Shown: positions 8,919 to 17,715 of the stretch, one piece after another
Layout: every line of letters begins with the position of its first letter
Numbering within the stretch: position 1 is the stretch's first letter
DNA from: Fimbriimonadaceae bacterium
GTDB lineage: Bacteria > Armatimonadota > Fimbriimonadia > Fimbriimonadales > Fimbriimonadaceae
Assembly: GCA_019454105.1 (NCBI GenBank)
Contig: CP075364.1
Location: 685,362-749,361, forward strand
Reading direction: 5' to 3'
DNA: 64,000 nt
Translations under genes and position numbers: made by a program
The notes under the pieces: generated by a model
Database searches by the model: none
What the model was told of the DNA's origin: nothing
What the model saw: the letters and a program-made list of their open reading frames with translations, nothing else

Positions 8919-8925
8919 GAACCGG

Positions 8926-8931
8926 ATTATG
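8926..8931 (-). promoter_or_regulatory. -10-like CATAAT before the DUF4268 gene
   Basis: CATAAT on the minus strand, 7 nt upstream of the ATG at 8918; no ribosome binding site between them. Confidence 0.45.
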
Positions 8932-8992
8932 AGGCAACGGTCTGAAGGTCTTGAAAGAGTCCCGTCAACCTCCCGCTCCGAACCCTGCCAGA

Positions 8993-9886
8993 ATGTCCGT
9001 TATGAGCGCCCTTGTCGCCCTCGCCCTCGTTGCCGCCCAAGACACTCTCACCGGCCACACGAGGGAGGTCAATTGTGTCGCGGTCTCGCCAGACGGCAAG
9101 ACTGTCGCATCGGGCAGCGTGGACGACACCGCCCGGCTCTGGTCGGACGGCGGCTCCAAGGTCCTCGAGGGCCACGACGGCGACGTGACCACCCTGGCCT
9201 TCTCCCCGGACGGCAAGCTTCTCGCCACCGGCGAAATGTACAAGAAGATCCGGGTCTACGAGGTCGCGACGGGTGCCCTGAAGACCACGATCGAGGGCCT
9301 TGACGGGCGCGTCACCGGAGTCGCCTGGTCGCCAAGCGGCGCGACCCTCTACGCTTCCAACATCGACCGGACGATTTGCGCCTTCGAAGCCAACGGGGGC
9401 GCACCGACCGCGAAAGTCACCCTCAGCTATCAAGTCGTTGGAGTCGCCGTTTCGAAAGACGGCACCGTCGCGAGCCTCGACGACAAAGGCGGTGTCGTCC
9501 TATGGTCTCCCAAGTTGGAACGGAAGGCCGCCTTCGAGCATGGCAACGGGGCTCGAAGCCTCGCCTTCTCGCCGGACGGCCTGCGCCTCGTCACAAGCGG
9601 CGGCAACGGCCCGCTGAAGCTCTGGGACGTCTCCACCGGCGACGCAGCCGCCGGGTTCAACGGGCCCGCGCTCGACGGACTCGGGGTCGCCTTCTCGCCC
9701 GATGGAACGAAGATCGCGGTCGGCACCTTTGACAACCTTGTCGTCGTGGTAGACGCGGCGACGGGGGCCATCAAGGCCAAGCATACGAAGCACGAACGAG
9801 TGGTCACTGGCGTCGCCTGGTCGCCCGACGGCAAGCGCCTTTACTCATCGAGCATGGACATGACGGTCCGCTCCTGGCCCGGCTAG
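8993..9886 (+). CDS. Secreted WD40-repeat beta-propeller protein
   Basis: Protein of 297 residues. A signal peptide (MSVMSALVALALVAAQ) precedes about seven WD40 repeats, each with an F/V-S-P-D-G-K core and a W-S or W-D end (for example GHTREVNCVAVSPDGK and LAFSPDGLRLVTSG). It would form a single beta-propeller outside the cytoplasmic membrane, presumably as a protein-binding scaffold. I chose ATG 8993; ATG 9002 also works, while the TTG at 8951 adds an unlikely N-terminus. It lies head to head with the DUF4268 gene. No enzymatic domain is present. Confidence 0.8.
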   Translation: MSVMSALVALALVAAQDTLTGHTREVNCVAVSPDGKTVASGSVDDTARLWSDGGSKVLEGHDGDVTTLAFSPDGKLLATGEMYKKIRVYEVATGALKTTIEGLDGRVTGVAWSPSGATLYASNIDRTICAFEANGGAPTAKVTLSYQVVGVAVSKDGTVASLDDKGGVVLWSPKLERKAAFEHGNGARSLAFSPDGLRLVTSGGNGPLKLWDVSTGDAAAGFNGPALDGLGVAFSPDGTKIAVGTFDNLVVVVDAATGAIKAKHTKHERVVTGVAWSPDGKRLYSSSMDMTVRSWPG

Positions 9887-10137
9887 CCCTCCCGTCGGGG
9901 CTCGTGAAGGCGGACGGGGGCGCCCTTTGACCGTAGCCGAAGGTTGAGGAACTCCACCCCCATCGCGAAAGCCATGGCGAAATAGGTGTAGCCCTTGGGA
10001 ATGTGGACGTGGGTGCCCTCCGCCACGAGGTTGAAGCCGATCAGGATCAAGAACGCCAGACCGAGCATCTTCACCGTCGGGTGCTTTTCGACGAATGCGC
10101 CGACCTCGTCCGCGAAGACCAGCATCGCCACGGTCGA
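9883..10137 (-). pseudogene. Truncated 3' copy of the terC gene
   Basis: About 240 bp (roughly 9900-10137) nearly identical to 11350-11588, the last third of the complete terC gene. It encodes the last two membrane helices and C-terminus (MLVFADEVGAFVEKHPTV and onward) without the Asp-bearing active part. A GTG/ATG-like start inside it exists but no full protein can be made. The match ends abruptly at about 10137, where a different sequence begins, so this is a partial duplication rather than a decayed full gene. Confidence 0.8.
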
Positions 10138-10144
10138 GAGGACG

Positions 10145-10219
10145 GAGCTGCGTCCGATCTCGATCGGTCAGGTGACGCTGGCCCTGAATTCGGGCGTCAA
10201 GAAGATGTCAGCGGCCTAA
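10145..10219 (+). pseudogene. Possible 3' remnant of another gene at the terC-fragment junction
   Basis: Immediately beyond the terC fragment, 25 codons read ELRPISIGQVTLALNSG then VKKMSAA and stop at 10217-10219. The composition looks like a genuine protein C-terminus, but nothing upstream continues it. I infer a gene end stranded by the same rearrangement; this could also be chance. The stretch from 10220 to 10457 holds nothing else that I recognise. Confidence 0.25.
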
Positions 10220-10457
10220 GGCCACTGTCCTGTTTCCCGCTGGGAGCCGCCCGTTCTGGTCGACAGGGACCAAGGCTGGGCGGCCCAAACCCCTTCTTTG
10301 CGGCGGCCCATGGCGGCTTCTTAACGATGTTTGACACCACTGCGCGGTGTGGCCATGGTTGGCCCGCCTTGGCGATGGCCCTGTGGTGCCCTGCGCCACT
10401 GCCTCCGACGCTCGGCGCATGCGTCCTACGTCGGGCAGTCGACGTCATAAAAGGTTG

Positions 10458-11219
10458 ATGAAGAGCATGCAGAGAGCGCCTGTCTGGCTGGTCGTTGCCG
10501 TTTCTGTCGTGCTGACTCTCGTGACTCAGCAAATGGTGGCGTGGGCGGCGCTGAGCTTCAGCCCTCCCGGCCCTGCCCGGCTGGACGACGACTTGCAGTC
10601 ACGCATCGACGAGCATTTCAAGTCCCTCGGTTTCGAAGATCCCGGCGGTGGGAGCAACTTGTCCGGTGTCGGTGCGAACCACGCCGCTCTCGCGCTGACG
10701 CGCGTGGCCCCGGTCGAGCCGGACGGTCCAGGTGAGCCAGGGCGTCTTCACCGGCGACCGAACGACGCCGAGGAGCTTTTCAACGCGATTTCATCGACCG
10801 ACCGGTTCATGCGCCGAGAGGGCTTTCTTCCGTGCCCAGCTGGGATCCTCGTGCTTCCGGCCTTCGCGGTGGGATATGGCCGTCCTGACGGCCGCGCCGC
10901 GTTGTTCTCCTCCCAGTCGGGAGTGGCGATGCCAAGCCCGAGGAAGTTTGTCGTCTCTGAACCCGGAAGCACCGGTGTAAGGAGCCTAGGGGACACGGCG
11001 ACGGTCGTTCTTCTTCGCTACCGGCTCCGTCAGATCCACGAGGCTGAGTGCTCCATCGTCCTTTTGCTCGACCGCCTGCAGGGCAGACTCGGTGCAGCTT
11101 TCGCCCTCGATGGCCAGCGCAACGGCCTTTGGGGCCGGTTGGGCTTCAGGACCTCCTCGTTCTCGTTGCGCCTTGAGGCAGAGCGTGTTGGCTCGGAAGC
11201 CTCCTCATACGCTCCTTAA
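10458..11219 (+). CDS. Hypothetical single-pass membrane or secreted protein
   Basis: Protein of 253 residues from the ATG at 10458 (MKSMQRAPVWLVVAVSVVLTL), with one N-terminal hydrophobic helix at residues about 8-30. The next 80 residues look ordinary and coding; the last 120 are Arg-rich and less convincing, so the frame could be partly decayed. It sits between the terC fragment and the intact terC gene, in a rearranged area. No domain recognised. Confidence 0.4.
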   Translation: MKSMQRAPVWLVVAVSVVLTLVTQQMVAWAALSFSPPGPARLDDDLQSRIDEHFKSLGFEDPGGGSNLSGVGANHAALALTRVAPVEPDGPGEPGRLHRRPNDAEELFNAISSTDRFMRREGFLPCPAGILVLPAFAVGYGRPDGRAALFSSQSGVAMPSPRKFVVSEPGSTGVRSLGDTATVVLLRYRLRQIHEAECSIVLLLDRLQGRLGAAFALDGQRNGLWGRLGFRTSSFSLRLEAERVGSEASSYAP

Positions 11220-11331
11220 GAGGCCGGATTGTGCCGCCAGGCGGATGAGTCATGCCGTGTGAACGAGGCGTCGTATGGTTGCCGTGCGGCAGCCCGTTGG
11301 TCGCCACCGAGGCCGAATGATCGAGAGGCGC

Positions 11332-12090
11332 TTACCCGCTATGCCGCGGCTCATGAAGGCGGACGGGCGCGCCCTTTGACCGTAGCCGAAGGTTGAGGAA
11401 CTCCACCCCCATCGCGAAAGCCATGGCGAAATAGGTGTAGCCCTTGGGAATGTGGACGTGGGTGCCCTCCGCCACGAGGTTGAAGCCGATCAGGATCAAG
11501 AACGCCAGACCGAGCATCTTCACCGTCGGGTGCTTTTCGACGAACGCGCCGACCTCGTCCGCGAAGACCAGCATCGCCACGGTCGACAGCACAACCGCCG
11601 CCACCATCACGGCCACGACCTTCGTCATGCCGATCGCGGTGAGGACTGAGTCGATGCTGAAGACGACGTTCAGCAAGGCGAGCTGCGCCACCACCGCCCC
11701 AAAGGTCGCCGCCTTGGCCGCGATCCCGTGCTCGTCCCCTTCGAGCTTGCCGTGGATCTCCTTGACCGCCTTCCAGATCAGGAACAGGCCGCCCACCACC
11801 AACACGATGTCGCGGCCACTGATGTCGCGGCCCATGGCGTTGAAAAGCGGACGCTCCAGGATCAAGAGCAACGAGAGGCCGAGCAACATGACCACGCGGG
11901 TGACCAAGGCGAGCATGATCCCGGCGTTCCAGGCCCGCTTCCGTTCGGCCTCCGGAAGCTTCCCGGTCAAGATCGAAATGAAGACAACGTTGTCGACGCT
12001 CAGCACGATCTCGAGCACCGTGAGGGTGAGCAGACCGATCCAAAGATTGGGGTTGGCAAGATCCGGCACGTGCCCGAGTATGCCGTCCAC
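11332..12090 (-). CDS. TerC-family integral membrane protein
   Basis: Protein of 252 residues with seven or so membrane helices and the TerC signatures: E-I-V-L-S-V-D-N-V-V-F in helix 1-2, and F-S-I-D-S-V-L-T-A-I-G-M-T later, whose acidic residues lie within the membrane. The family is linked to tellurite resistance, manganese export and metalation of exported proteins; the substrate here is not known. Start is GTG 12090 in the available frame. The 3' third is duplicated at 9883-10137. Complete and of normal length. Confidence 0.9.
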   Translation of the reverse strand: MDGILGHVPDLANPNLWIGLLTLTVLEIVLSVDNVVFISILTGKLPEAERKRAWNAGIMLALVTRVVMLLGLSLLLILERPLFNAMGRDISGRDIVLVVGGLFLIWKAVKEIHGKLEGDEHGIAAKAATFGAVVAQLALLNVVFSIDSVLTAIGMTKVVAVMVAAVVLSTVAMLVFADEVGAFVEKHPTVKMLGLAFLILIGFNLVAEGTHVHIPKGYTYFAMAFAMGVEFLNLRLRSKGAPVRLHEPRHSG

Positions 12091-12265
12091 GGCTGTGTTT
12101 GTCTAGTGGGCATCGGCTCGTCCCTCACCCTCGCAAGTGGGGCCGGCGTCCGGGCACGACTTCCCAACCTCTCGGCCAAGCACTACGCCCAACTGCAAGG
12201 TCCGAAAGGGCCCGAACGGGAGCAAGCCTCAACGAACGGAACCGAGACGCTCCACAATCAGTCCC

Positions 12266-12403
12266 GTGAGCCACGATCCGCGCCGGCCGTCCCCCAAATC
12301 CAGCTGGAAGGCCTTCGTCTGGATCGTGCTCGTCCCTTTGGGCGTCATGTTCGTGGCCATAGGGGCTTACCTTGTCGTATACGTCTTGCGAGAGGGTGTC
12401 TGA
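12266..12403 (+). CDS. Small single-helix membrane protein
   Basis: Reading frame of 45 codons from GTG 12266 (VSHDPRRPSPKSS), with a basic N-terminus, one membrane helix (FVWIVLVPLGVMFVAIGAYLV) and a short tail. The amphipathic layout is typical of real small membrane proteins, and the frame ends 50 nt before the DUF4139 gene. No homologue recognised; start codon uncertain because a longer frame is open to 12137. Confidence 0.4.
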   Translation: MSHDPRRPSPKSSWKAFVWIVLVPLGVMFVAIGAYLVVYVLREGV

Positions 12404-12453
12404 CCGAATCGTTTCCCTTCTTCGAACGTCCGTGATCGTCGGAAGTACAAGCT

Positions 12454-13893
12454 ATGCTCTCATTGATGTCTTTCGCCGCCGCCGTCACCGCCTCTGGTCC
12501 CGAAGCGGCCGAACTCACTGTCTACAACGCCGGGTTCGCCCTCGTAAAGGAGCAGCGCACCCTTTCGCTCAAAACGGGCGTCCAGCAAGCGGCCATCGAG
12601 GACGTCGCCGCCATGATTGAGGCGAACAGCGTCTCGATCCGGAGCCTGAGCGCCCCAGGAAGCTTCACCGTCCTGGAGCAGAACTATCAATACGACCTCA
12701 TCAGCGTCGCCGCGATCCTGAACAAGGCTGTCGGCCAAAGGATCGTCTTTAACCGCGTCCTTCCCGACGGCACCAAGGAGCGCGTCCAGGGCACTCTTCT
12801 CAGTGCCCCGACCGCCCAAGTCAGCGACCAGTTCGGGAACCAAGGGGCCACCTGGAACGGTATGGTCGTCCGCACCGACGACGGGCGCGTCCTTCTCAAC
12901 CCCACCGGCGAGATCGAGGTCTCGTCCATCCCCAGCGGGCTCATCAGCAAGCCGACCCTCATGTGGGAGCTCGACTCGAAGCAGGCCGGGGACAACCGCA
13001 TCGAACTCAGCTACCTTTCCCAAGGCTTCAGCTGGAAGTCGGACTATGTCCTCAACCTGGACCAGGCGGGCAAGCTAGGCGACTTCAAGGGCTGGGTGAC
13101 CTTGACCAACAACTCCGGCGCCAACTTCACCGACGCTAAGCTCAAGCTCCTTGCCGGGGACGTGATGCGGGCGGAAGAAAGACGCAAGGGTCCGGCCGGA
13201 AGGGGCGGGAACATCGTCATGGAGATGGCCGCCGCCGACAGTTTCCAAGAGGAGCAGTTCGCCGACTACCACCTCTACACTCTCCAGCGGCCCGCCACCG
13301 TCCGCAACCGTGAGATCAAGCAAGTCTCCCTTTTGGAAGCGTTCAACGTGCCGGTCACCAAGAAGCTCGTGGTGGACGCCCTCCGCGGCTATTCCCAGTT
13401 CCGCGCCGGCGAGGGCGAGGTCGGCACTGGCCCGATCAAGCCTCTCGTGCTCATCGAGTTCAAGAACGACAAGGCGAGCCAACTCGGCATGCCCCTCCCC
13501 ATGGGGTCGGTCAAGGTGTTCCAGCGCGACTCGGGCGGCTCGCTCCAGATGCTCGGCGAGGCCGCGATCGGCCACACGCCTCGCGACGAGAAGCTTTCCC
13601 TCCCCGTCGGCCGCGCTTTCGACATTGTCGCCGAGCGCAAGCGCACCAAGTTTGAATGGATCCGCTCCGGCAACACGGTCAAAGGCACCCGCGAGACCTT
13701 CGAGATCGAACTGCGAAACCGAAAGGAGTCTGCAGAGAAGGTCAACGTGATCGAACGAAACTGGGGCGAGTACACCGTGAGCGGCAACAACTATCCGTTC
13801 AACCAGTTGGACAGCGACACGTTCGAGTTCGTGGTAGAGCTCAAGGCCAACGAGGTCAAGAAGGTCGTCTACACGGTCGAGACACGCTGGTGA
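12454..13893 (+). CDS. DUF4139 domain-containing protein
   Basis: Protein of 479 residues with a short N-terminal signal (MLSLMSFAAAVTASG). It matches the DUF4139 family: an N-terminal VYNAGFALVKEQR strand, a central S-Y-L-S-Q-G-F-S-W-K-S-D-Y-V-L-N segment, and a C-terminal immunoglobulin-like part with V-I-E-R-N-W and F-V-V-E-L-K-A. These are secreted, beta-rich proteins of unknown function. The next gene starts within the stop codon (GTGA), which implies translational coupling. Confidence 0.85.
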   Translation: MLSLMSFAAAVTASGPEAAELTVYNAGFALVKEQRTLSLKTGVQQAAIEDVAAMIEANSVSIRSLSAPGSFTVLEQNYQYDLISVAAILNKAVGQRIVFNRVLPDGTKERVQGTLLSAPTAQVSDQFGNQGATWNGMVVRTDDGRVLLNPTGEIEVSSIPSGLISKPTLMWELDSKQAGDNRIELSYLSQGFSWKSDYVLNLDQAGKLGDFKGWVTLTNNSGANFTDAKLKLLAGDVMRAEERRKGPAGRGGNIVMEMAAADSFQEEQFADYHLYTLQRPATVRNREIKQVSLLEAFNVPVTKKLVVDALRGYSQFRAGEGEVGTGPIKPLVLIEFKNDKASQLGMPLPMGSVKVFQRDSGGSLQMLGEAAIGHTPRDEKLSLPVGRAFDIVAERKRTKFEWIRSGNTVKGTRETFEIELRNRKESAEKVNVIERNWGEYTVSGNNYPFNQLDSDTFEFVVELKANEVKKVVYTVETRW

Positions 13894-14903
13894 GCCGCCG
13901 CCGTGCTGTCGTTGTCGGGGCGGGGCCGATGGGCCGGGCCTGGGCCCAGAACCTGGCCTCCCATCCGGACTGCGACCTGGTCGGATGGGCCGACGCCGTG
14001 CCGGGCAAGGCGGCTGAGGCAGCCGTGGAGCTCGGGCTCGATGTCACGGCCGGCGAGGACTTCTTGCCTCTGGCCATGGGCCTGGGGGCCGAGTTCGTGG
14101 TGGACGCCACTCCCCCTGAAGTCCACCACGGCGTGACCCTTGCCGCCCTCGGGGCAGGACTCGCTGTGCTCGGTGAGAAGCCGATGGCCGCGTCTCTCGA
14201 CCAGGCGCGGGAGATGGTCGCCGCCTCCGACCAGGCCGGGAGGCTCTACATGGTGAGCCAAAGCCGCCGCTACAACCCTTGGCTGGAGACCTTCCGTGAG
14301 GCCGCTGGCAGTCTGGGGCCGGTCAGCGTGCTGACGGCCGACTTCTTCCTCGGTCCTCACCTCGAAGGTTTCCGCGAGACTATGGAAAGCCCCCTCTTGC
14401 TCGACATGGCCGTCCACACCTTCGACCAGGCCCGCTTCGTGCTGGGGACCGACCCCGAAAGCGTCCTTTGTGAGGAGTTCAACCCAGATTGGAGTTGGTT
14501 CGCTGGAGACGCGGCCGCCTTCGCCAGTTTCACTATGTCGGGCGGGGCGCGGTTCCACTACCGGGGATGCTGGTGCGCCGAGGGTCAGGACACCAGCTGG
14601 GAGGGCGAATGGCGGTCTGTAGGCCCGCGAGGAGTGGCCCGGTGGGACGGTGATCGGGGAGTCCGGACTGAGGAGACAACGGGCGAAGAGGGCTTCCTCC
14701 GCCCGACCCGGCGACGCGACTTCCAAGCTGTCGAGAGTCCGGCCCAGGGCATCCGCGGATCGTTGGAGGACTTCCTTCACGCGCTCGAATCTGGGGCCCA
14801 GCCCCACGGCCACTGCCGTGACAACTTCAAGACCCTGGCCATGGTGTTCGCGGCCCTCGAGTCGGCCCGCTCCGGTCACCGGGTCGCCGTGGCTTTGGAA
14901 TAA
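13890..14903 (+). CDS. Gfo/Idh/MocA-family oxidoreductase
   Basis: Protein of 337 residues with the Rossmann start R-R-A-V-V-V-G-A-G-P-M-G-R-A-W, the E-K-P-M-A motif near residue 98 that carries the conserved Lys, and a C-terminal alpha/beta domain. Members use NAD(P) to oxidise or reduce sugars and related hydroxy compounds; the substrate cannot be read from sequence. The start at GTG 13890 overlaps the DUF4139 stop by 4 nt. Another gene follows 9 nt after its stop. Confidence 0.85.
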   Translation: MSRRRAVVVGAGPMGRAWAQNLASHPDCDLVGWADAVPGKAAEAAVELGLDVTAGEDFLPLAMGLGAEFVVDATPPEVHHGVTLAALGAGLAVLGEKPMAASLDQAREMVAASDQAGRLYMVSQSRRYNPWLETFREAAGSLGPVSVLTADFFLGPHLEGFRETMESPLLLDMAVHTFDQARFVLGTDPESVLCEEFNPDWSWFAGDAAAFASFTMSGGARFHYRGCWCAEGQDTSWEGEWRSVGPRGVARWDGDRGVRTEETTGEEGFLRPTRRRDFQAVESPAQGIRGSLEDFLHALESGAQPHGHCRDNFKTLAMVFAALESARSGHRVAVALE

Positions 14904-14912
14904 GCTCCGGCC

Positions 14913-15659
14913 ATGCTCGCCGCCGTCCTCGCCCTCGTCATAGCGCAGGCCGCGCCGCTGCCGAACGCCCACTCCCACAACGACTATTGGCGGCCCGGGC
15001 CGCTGGAAGACGCCCTCGCCCTTGGCTTTTGCAGCATCGAGGCCGACGTCTTCCCAGTGGACGGAGACCTCCTTGTTGGACACTCCAAGAGCGAGCTTCG
15101 GCCCGAGAGGACGCTCCGGAAGCTCTATCTGGAGCCGCTCGCCCGCCGGATCGCCGAGAACAAGGGCAGGGTTTATCCGGGCGGCCCCGAAGTCGTCCTG
15201 CTGGTCGACGTCAAGAGCGGCCCGCAGGATTCGTACCGCTTGCTCAGGGAGCAGCTCGAGCCATTGGAGCCGTGGCTCGGAGGGGCCGAGGCGGGGGCCC
15301 TGCGCGTCGTACTCAGCGGGGCCCGCGACAAGGACGCGGTCCTCGCCGACGACGGGCACTGGATCGGTCTCGATGGAAGGCCCGAGGACCTTGGCCATGG
15401 CTACTCCGTCCCCGCCATGCCCCTCGTGAGCGCCGATTGGAACGCCCTCTTTCGGTGGAAAGGCGAGGGTCCGATGCCCTCCGACCAACAACTCAGGCTC
15501 AAGGATCTCGTCGACCGCGTCCACGAGGAGGGCCGTCGGCTGAGGTTTTGGGGCACACCCCACCGGCCCTCCCTCTGGAAGGAACTCCGTGCCGCCGGGG
15601 TCGACCTCATCGGGGCCGACAACCTTGGCATGCTCGCCGACTTCCTCCGGTCGCCTTGA
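14913..15659 (+). CDS. PLC-like / GDPD-like phosphodiesterase (HNDY type), secreted
   Basis: Protein of 248 residues. A signal peptide (MLAAVLALVIAQAAP) is followed at once by the conserved N-A-H-S-H-N-D-Y motif, then S-I-E-A-D-V-F and D-L-L-V-G-H. These are the metal and catalytic residues of the PLC-like phosphodiesterase TIM-barrel superfamily (AIM6-like branch). It should hydrolyse phosphodiesters of lipids or glycerol outside the cytoplasm; the exact substrate is unknown. It is the last gene of the 12454-15659 run and is followed by a hairpin-rich gap. Confidence 0.8.
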   Translation: MLAAVLALVIAQAAPLPNAHSHNDYWRPGPLEDALALGFCSIEADVFPVDGDLLVGHSKSELRPERTLRKLYLEPLARRIAENKGRVYPGGPEVVLLVDVKSGPQDSYRLLREQLEPLEPWLGGAEAGALRVVLSGARDKDAVLADDGHWIGLDGRPEDLGHGYSVPAMPLVSADWNALFRWKGEGPMPSDQQLRLKDLVDRVHEEGRRLRFWGTPHRPSLWKELRAAGVDLIGADNLGMLADFLRSP

Positions 15660-15768
15660 GGCTCAATTGAGCGGGCAGACGTGGCGGAATCAGATCGCCG
15701 TCTGCATACTGGAATCCCGTCTGACCGGAGTCGGCAGTCCACAGCCAGACCGCACACGGGCCACAGTC

Positions 15769-15793
15769 AGCCCAAAAATGCGGTTTTTGGGCT
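15769..15793. terminator. Stem-loop between convergent genes
   Basis: A 10-bp perfect stem (AGCCCAAAAA, loop TGCGG, TTTTTGGGCT) lies between the phosphodiesterase gene and the convergent aminotransferase gene. The A/T tract next to the loop is unusual; three more GGGCT copies follow to 15826. Probably a bidirectional terminator. Confidence 0.6.
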
Positions 15794-15850
15794 TGGTTTG
15801 GGCTGCGTTTGGGCTGGCTGTGGGCTGAACCCCCCGTGTCAGTCCCGCGA

Positions 15851-17104
15851 TCAGCTGTAGGCGGCGAGCAGGGAAGCGGTCTCGGCCACCGCTTCCTCAA
15901 AGGATTCAAGGGCGACGTCGATCTCTGTCTCGCTGATGATGAGCGGCGGCTCGAACCGGATCACACGAGGATTGTTCAGCGTGTAGGCCACGATGACGCC
16001 GCGCTTGAGCATCTGGGCGGTCACAAGCTCTCCGACCTCGTCCAAGGCGAGCTCGACCCCGATCATGAGTCCTCGACCCCGCGCTTCGGTCACCAGGTCA
16101 GACCGATCGGCCACGCCCTGAAGGCCGTCCAGCAACAAGCCCCCCACTTCCAGGGACCTCTTCACCAAGCCCTCCCTTTCGATCACGTCCAGAGCGGCGA
16201 TCCCTGCTGCGCAAGCTAGCTGGTTGCCGCCGAAGGTCGATGTGTGCAACAACGGGTTCTCACCAAAAACACGCTCCCAGACAGCCGCCGAGCCCATCGT
16301 CGCCCCGATCGGGGCCACGCCTCCGCCCAGGCACTTGGCCAGCGTCATCAGGTCGGGCGAGACCCCCTCCCATTCGGAGCCGAACATCCGGCCAGTGCGC
16401 CCGAGCCCGGTCTGGACCTCGTCAAGGATCAATAACGCTCCAGTCTGGTCGCACCTTTGGCGCAACGCCCTGAGATAGCCGTCCGGCGGCACGTGGATGC
16501 CCCCCTCGCCTTGCACCGGCTCGATGATCACACAGGCCGTCGTCTCGTCAACCGCCGCGACCCCAGCCTCAGTGTCGCCATAAGGCACGTGCACGACCCC
16601 GGGCAAGAGCGGCTCGAATGGCAGTTGGTACTTCTCCCGTCCGGTCACGGAGAGCGACCCGAGCGTCTTACCGTGATAGCCGCCGACGGCGCTGACGATC
16701 TTCGTCCGCCGCGTCGCCGCCTTGGCCATTTTCAGGGCCGCCTCGACCGCCTCGGCCCCCGAGTTGCTGAAGAAGGTGAACTGGAGCCCTTCTGGAGCGA
16801 CACCGGCGAGCCTCTCGGCCAGTTCGGCCTGCAACGGGTTGAAGAAAGTCTTGCAGCTGAGCGGCATCCGGTCGATCTGGACCTTGACCGCCTCCACGAC
16901 TTGCGGATGGCGGTGCCCGAGGCTAAAGACCCCGAACCCGCCGAGGCAGTCGAGATACCTTCGTCCGTCTTGGTCAGTCACCCAACAACCCTGGGCCTCG
17001 ACTTCGACCCCAAAACCGGCGAACCCCATGAGCCGGGCCAGCCCTGGGTTCACGAACTGGCTGTACTGATCGACGACACGGGCACGCAGGGCTTCGCCGT
17101 CCAT
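15851..17104 (-). CDS. Class III pyridoxal-phosphate aminotransferase (putrescine/acetylornithine type)
   Basis: Protein of 417 residues. The class III fold is clear: F-F-S-N-S-G-A-E-A-V-E-A-A-L-K near residue 112, G-Y-H-G-K-T, I-I-E-P-V-Q-G-E-G-G, the PLP-binding D228 in L-I-L-D-E-V-Q-T-G-L-G-R-T-G, and Schiff-base K257 in L-A-K-C-L-G-G-G-V-A-P-I-G-A. The overall pattern, including the long N-terminus and G-F-G-V-E-V-E-A-Q-G, resembles putrescine aminotransferases more than GabT or ArgD, but the amino donor is uncertain. CATACT lies 8 nt before the start. It is monocistronic as far as can be seen. Confidence 0.88.
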   Translation of the reverse strand: MDGEALRARVVDQYSQFVNPGLARLMGFAGFGVEVEAQGCWVTDQDGRRYLDCLGGFGVFSLGHRHPQVVEAVKVQIDRMPLSCKTFFNPLQAELAERLAGVAPEGLQFTFFSNSGAEAVEAALKMAKAATRRTKIVSAVGGYHGKTLGSLSVTGREKYQLPFEPLLPGVVHVPYGDTEAGVAAVDETTACVIIEPVQGEGGIHVPPDGYLRALRQRCDQTGALLILDEVQTGLGRTGRMFGSEWEGVSPDLMTLAKCLGGGVAPIGATMGSAAVWERVFGENPLLHTSTFGGNQLACAAGIAALDVIEREGLVKRSLEVGGLLLDGLQGVADRSDLVTEARGRGLMIGVELALDEVGELVTAQMLKRGVIVAYTLNNPRVIRFEPPLIISETEIDVALESFEEAVAETASLLAAYS

Positions 17105-17112
17105 AGGCCATG

Positions 17113-17118
17113 AGTATG
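17113..17118 (-). promoter_or_regulatory. -10-like CATACT before the aminotransferase gene
   Basis: CATACT on the minus strand, 8 nt from the ATG at 17104; CTGACC lies 18 nt further upstream as a possible weak -35. Confidence 0.45.
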
Positions 17119-17175
17119 CCCGAGCGTGAAACGCCGGGTCAGGCGATTTGGTAGGATGAGAGGCTGGCCCGACCT

Positions 17176-17715
17176 ATGGAGACACAAGCCCTCCCCGCTT
17201 TGCCCGACGCCTCGGCCCTCCGCCCAATCCATCCGGGCATTCGGAAGGTCTGGCTGGCGTCGGCCGTCGTCGGCGCGCTGTTCCTCGCGGCTGTCCTGGC
17301 CGGGTTCTGCTTCTTGATGGGCCCGAGACTCGGGCTCACGCGTGTCGCGGCCGCGCTCATCGGTCTGGGAATCGGGTTCCTCCCGCTCCTGCGATCGGTG
17401 CTGCTGGTCGACCAGCAGTACAAGGCATGGGGCTATCTTCTCACCGACCATGAGTTGGTGGCGCGGTGGGGCGTCTTTTGGCGGACGGCCCGCTATGTCC
17501 CGCGCGACGCCGTGCAGCACGTGGACATCAATCAAGGGCCCATCGACCGTCAGCTCGGGCTCGCCCAAGTCGTCGTCTTCACCGCCGCGACTGGAAACGC
17601 GGTCGTCACGATCCCGGGCCTGCCGCACGCCGAAGCGCAAGAGCTCCGCAACAGTCTGTTGCCCAAGCCCGAAGAGGAAGCGGCCTTGACTCCGCCCCCG
17701 CCGCCCCTCCCATGA
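17176..17715 (+). CDS. Bacterial PH-domain (bPH2) membrane protein, YdbS-like
   Basis: Protein of 179 residues with two N-terminal membrane helices (residues about 32-55 and 60-82) and one bPH2 domain (W-G-Y-L-L-T-D-H-E-L-V-A-R-W-G-V-F-W-R-T-A-R-Y-V-P at about 95-120, then Q-H-V-D-I-N-Q-G). The tail is Pro-rich. YdbS-like proteins are encoded with a larger YdbT-like partner, and that is the arrangement here: the stop overlaps the next start (ATGA). Role in membranes is unknown in detail. Confidence 0.85.
   Translation: METQALPALPDASALRPIHPGIRKVWLASAVVGALFLAAVLAGFCFLMGPRLGLTRVAAALIGLGIGFLPLLRSVLLVDQQYKAWGYLLTDHELVARWGVFWRTARYVPRDAVQHVDINQGPIDRQLGLAQVVVFTAATGNAVVTIPGLPHAEAQELRNSLLPKPEEEAALTPPPPPLP

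Noticed and set aside
13869-15563. Minus-strand open frame of 564 codons over the oxidoreductase and phosphodiesterase genes
   Set aside because: Antisense of two well-supported genes; low-complexity composition and no motif.
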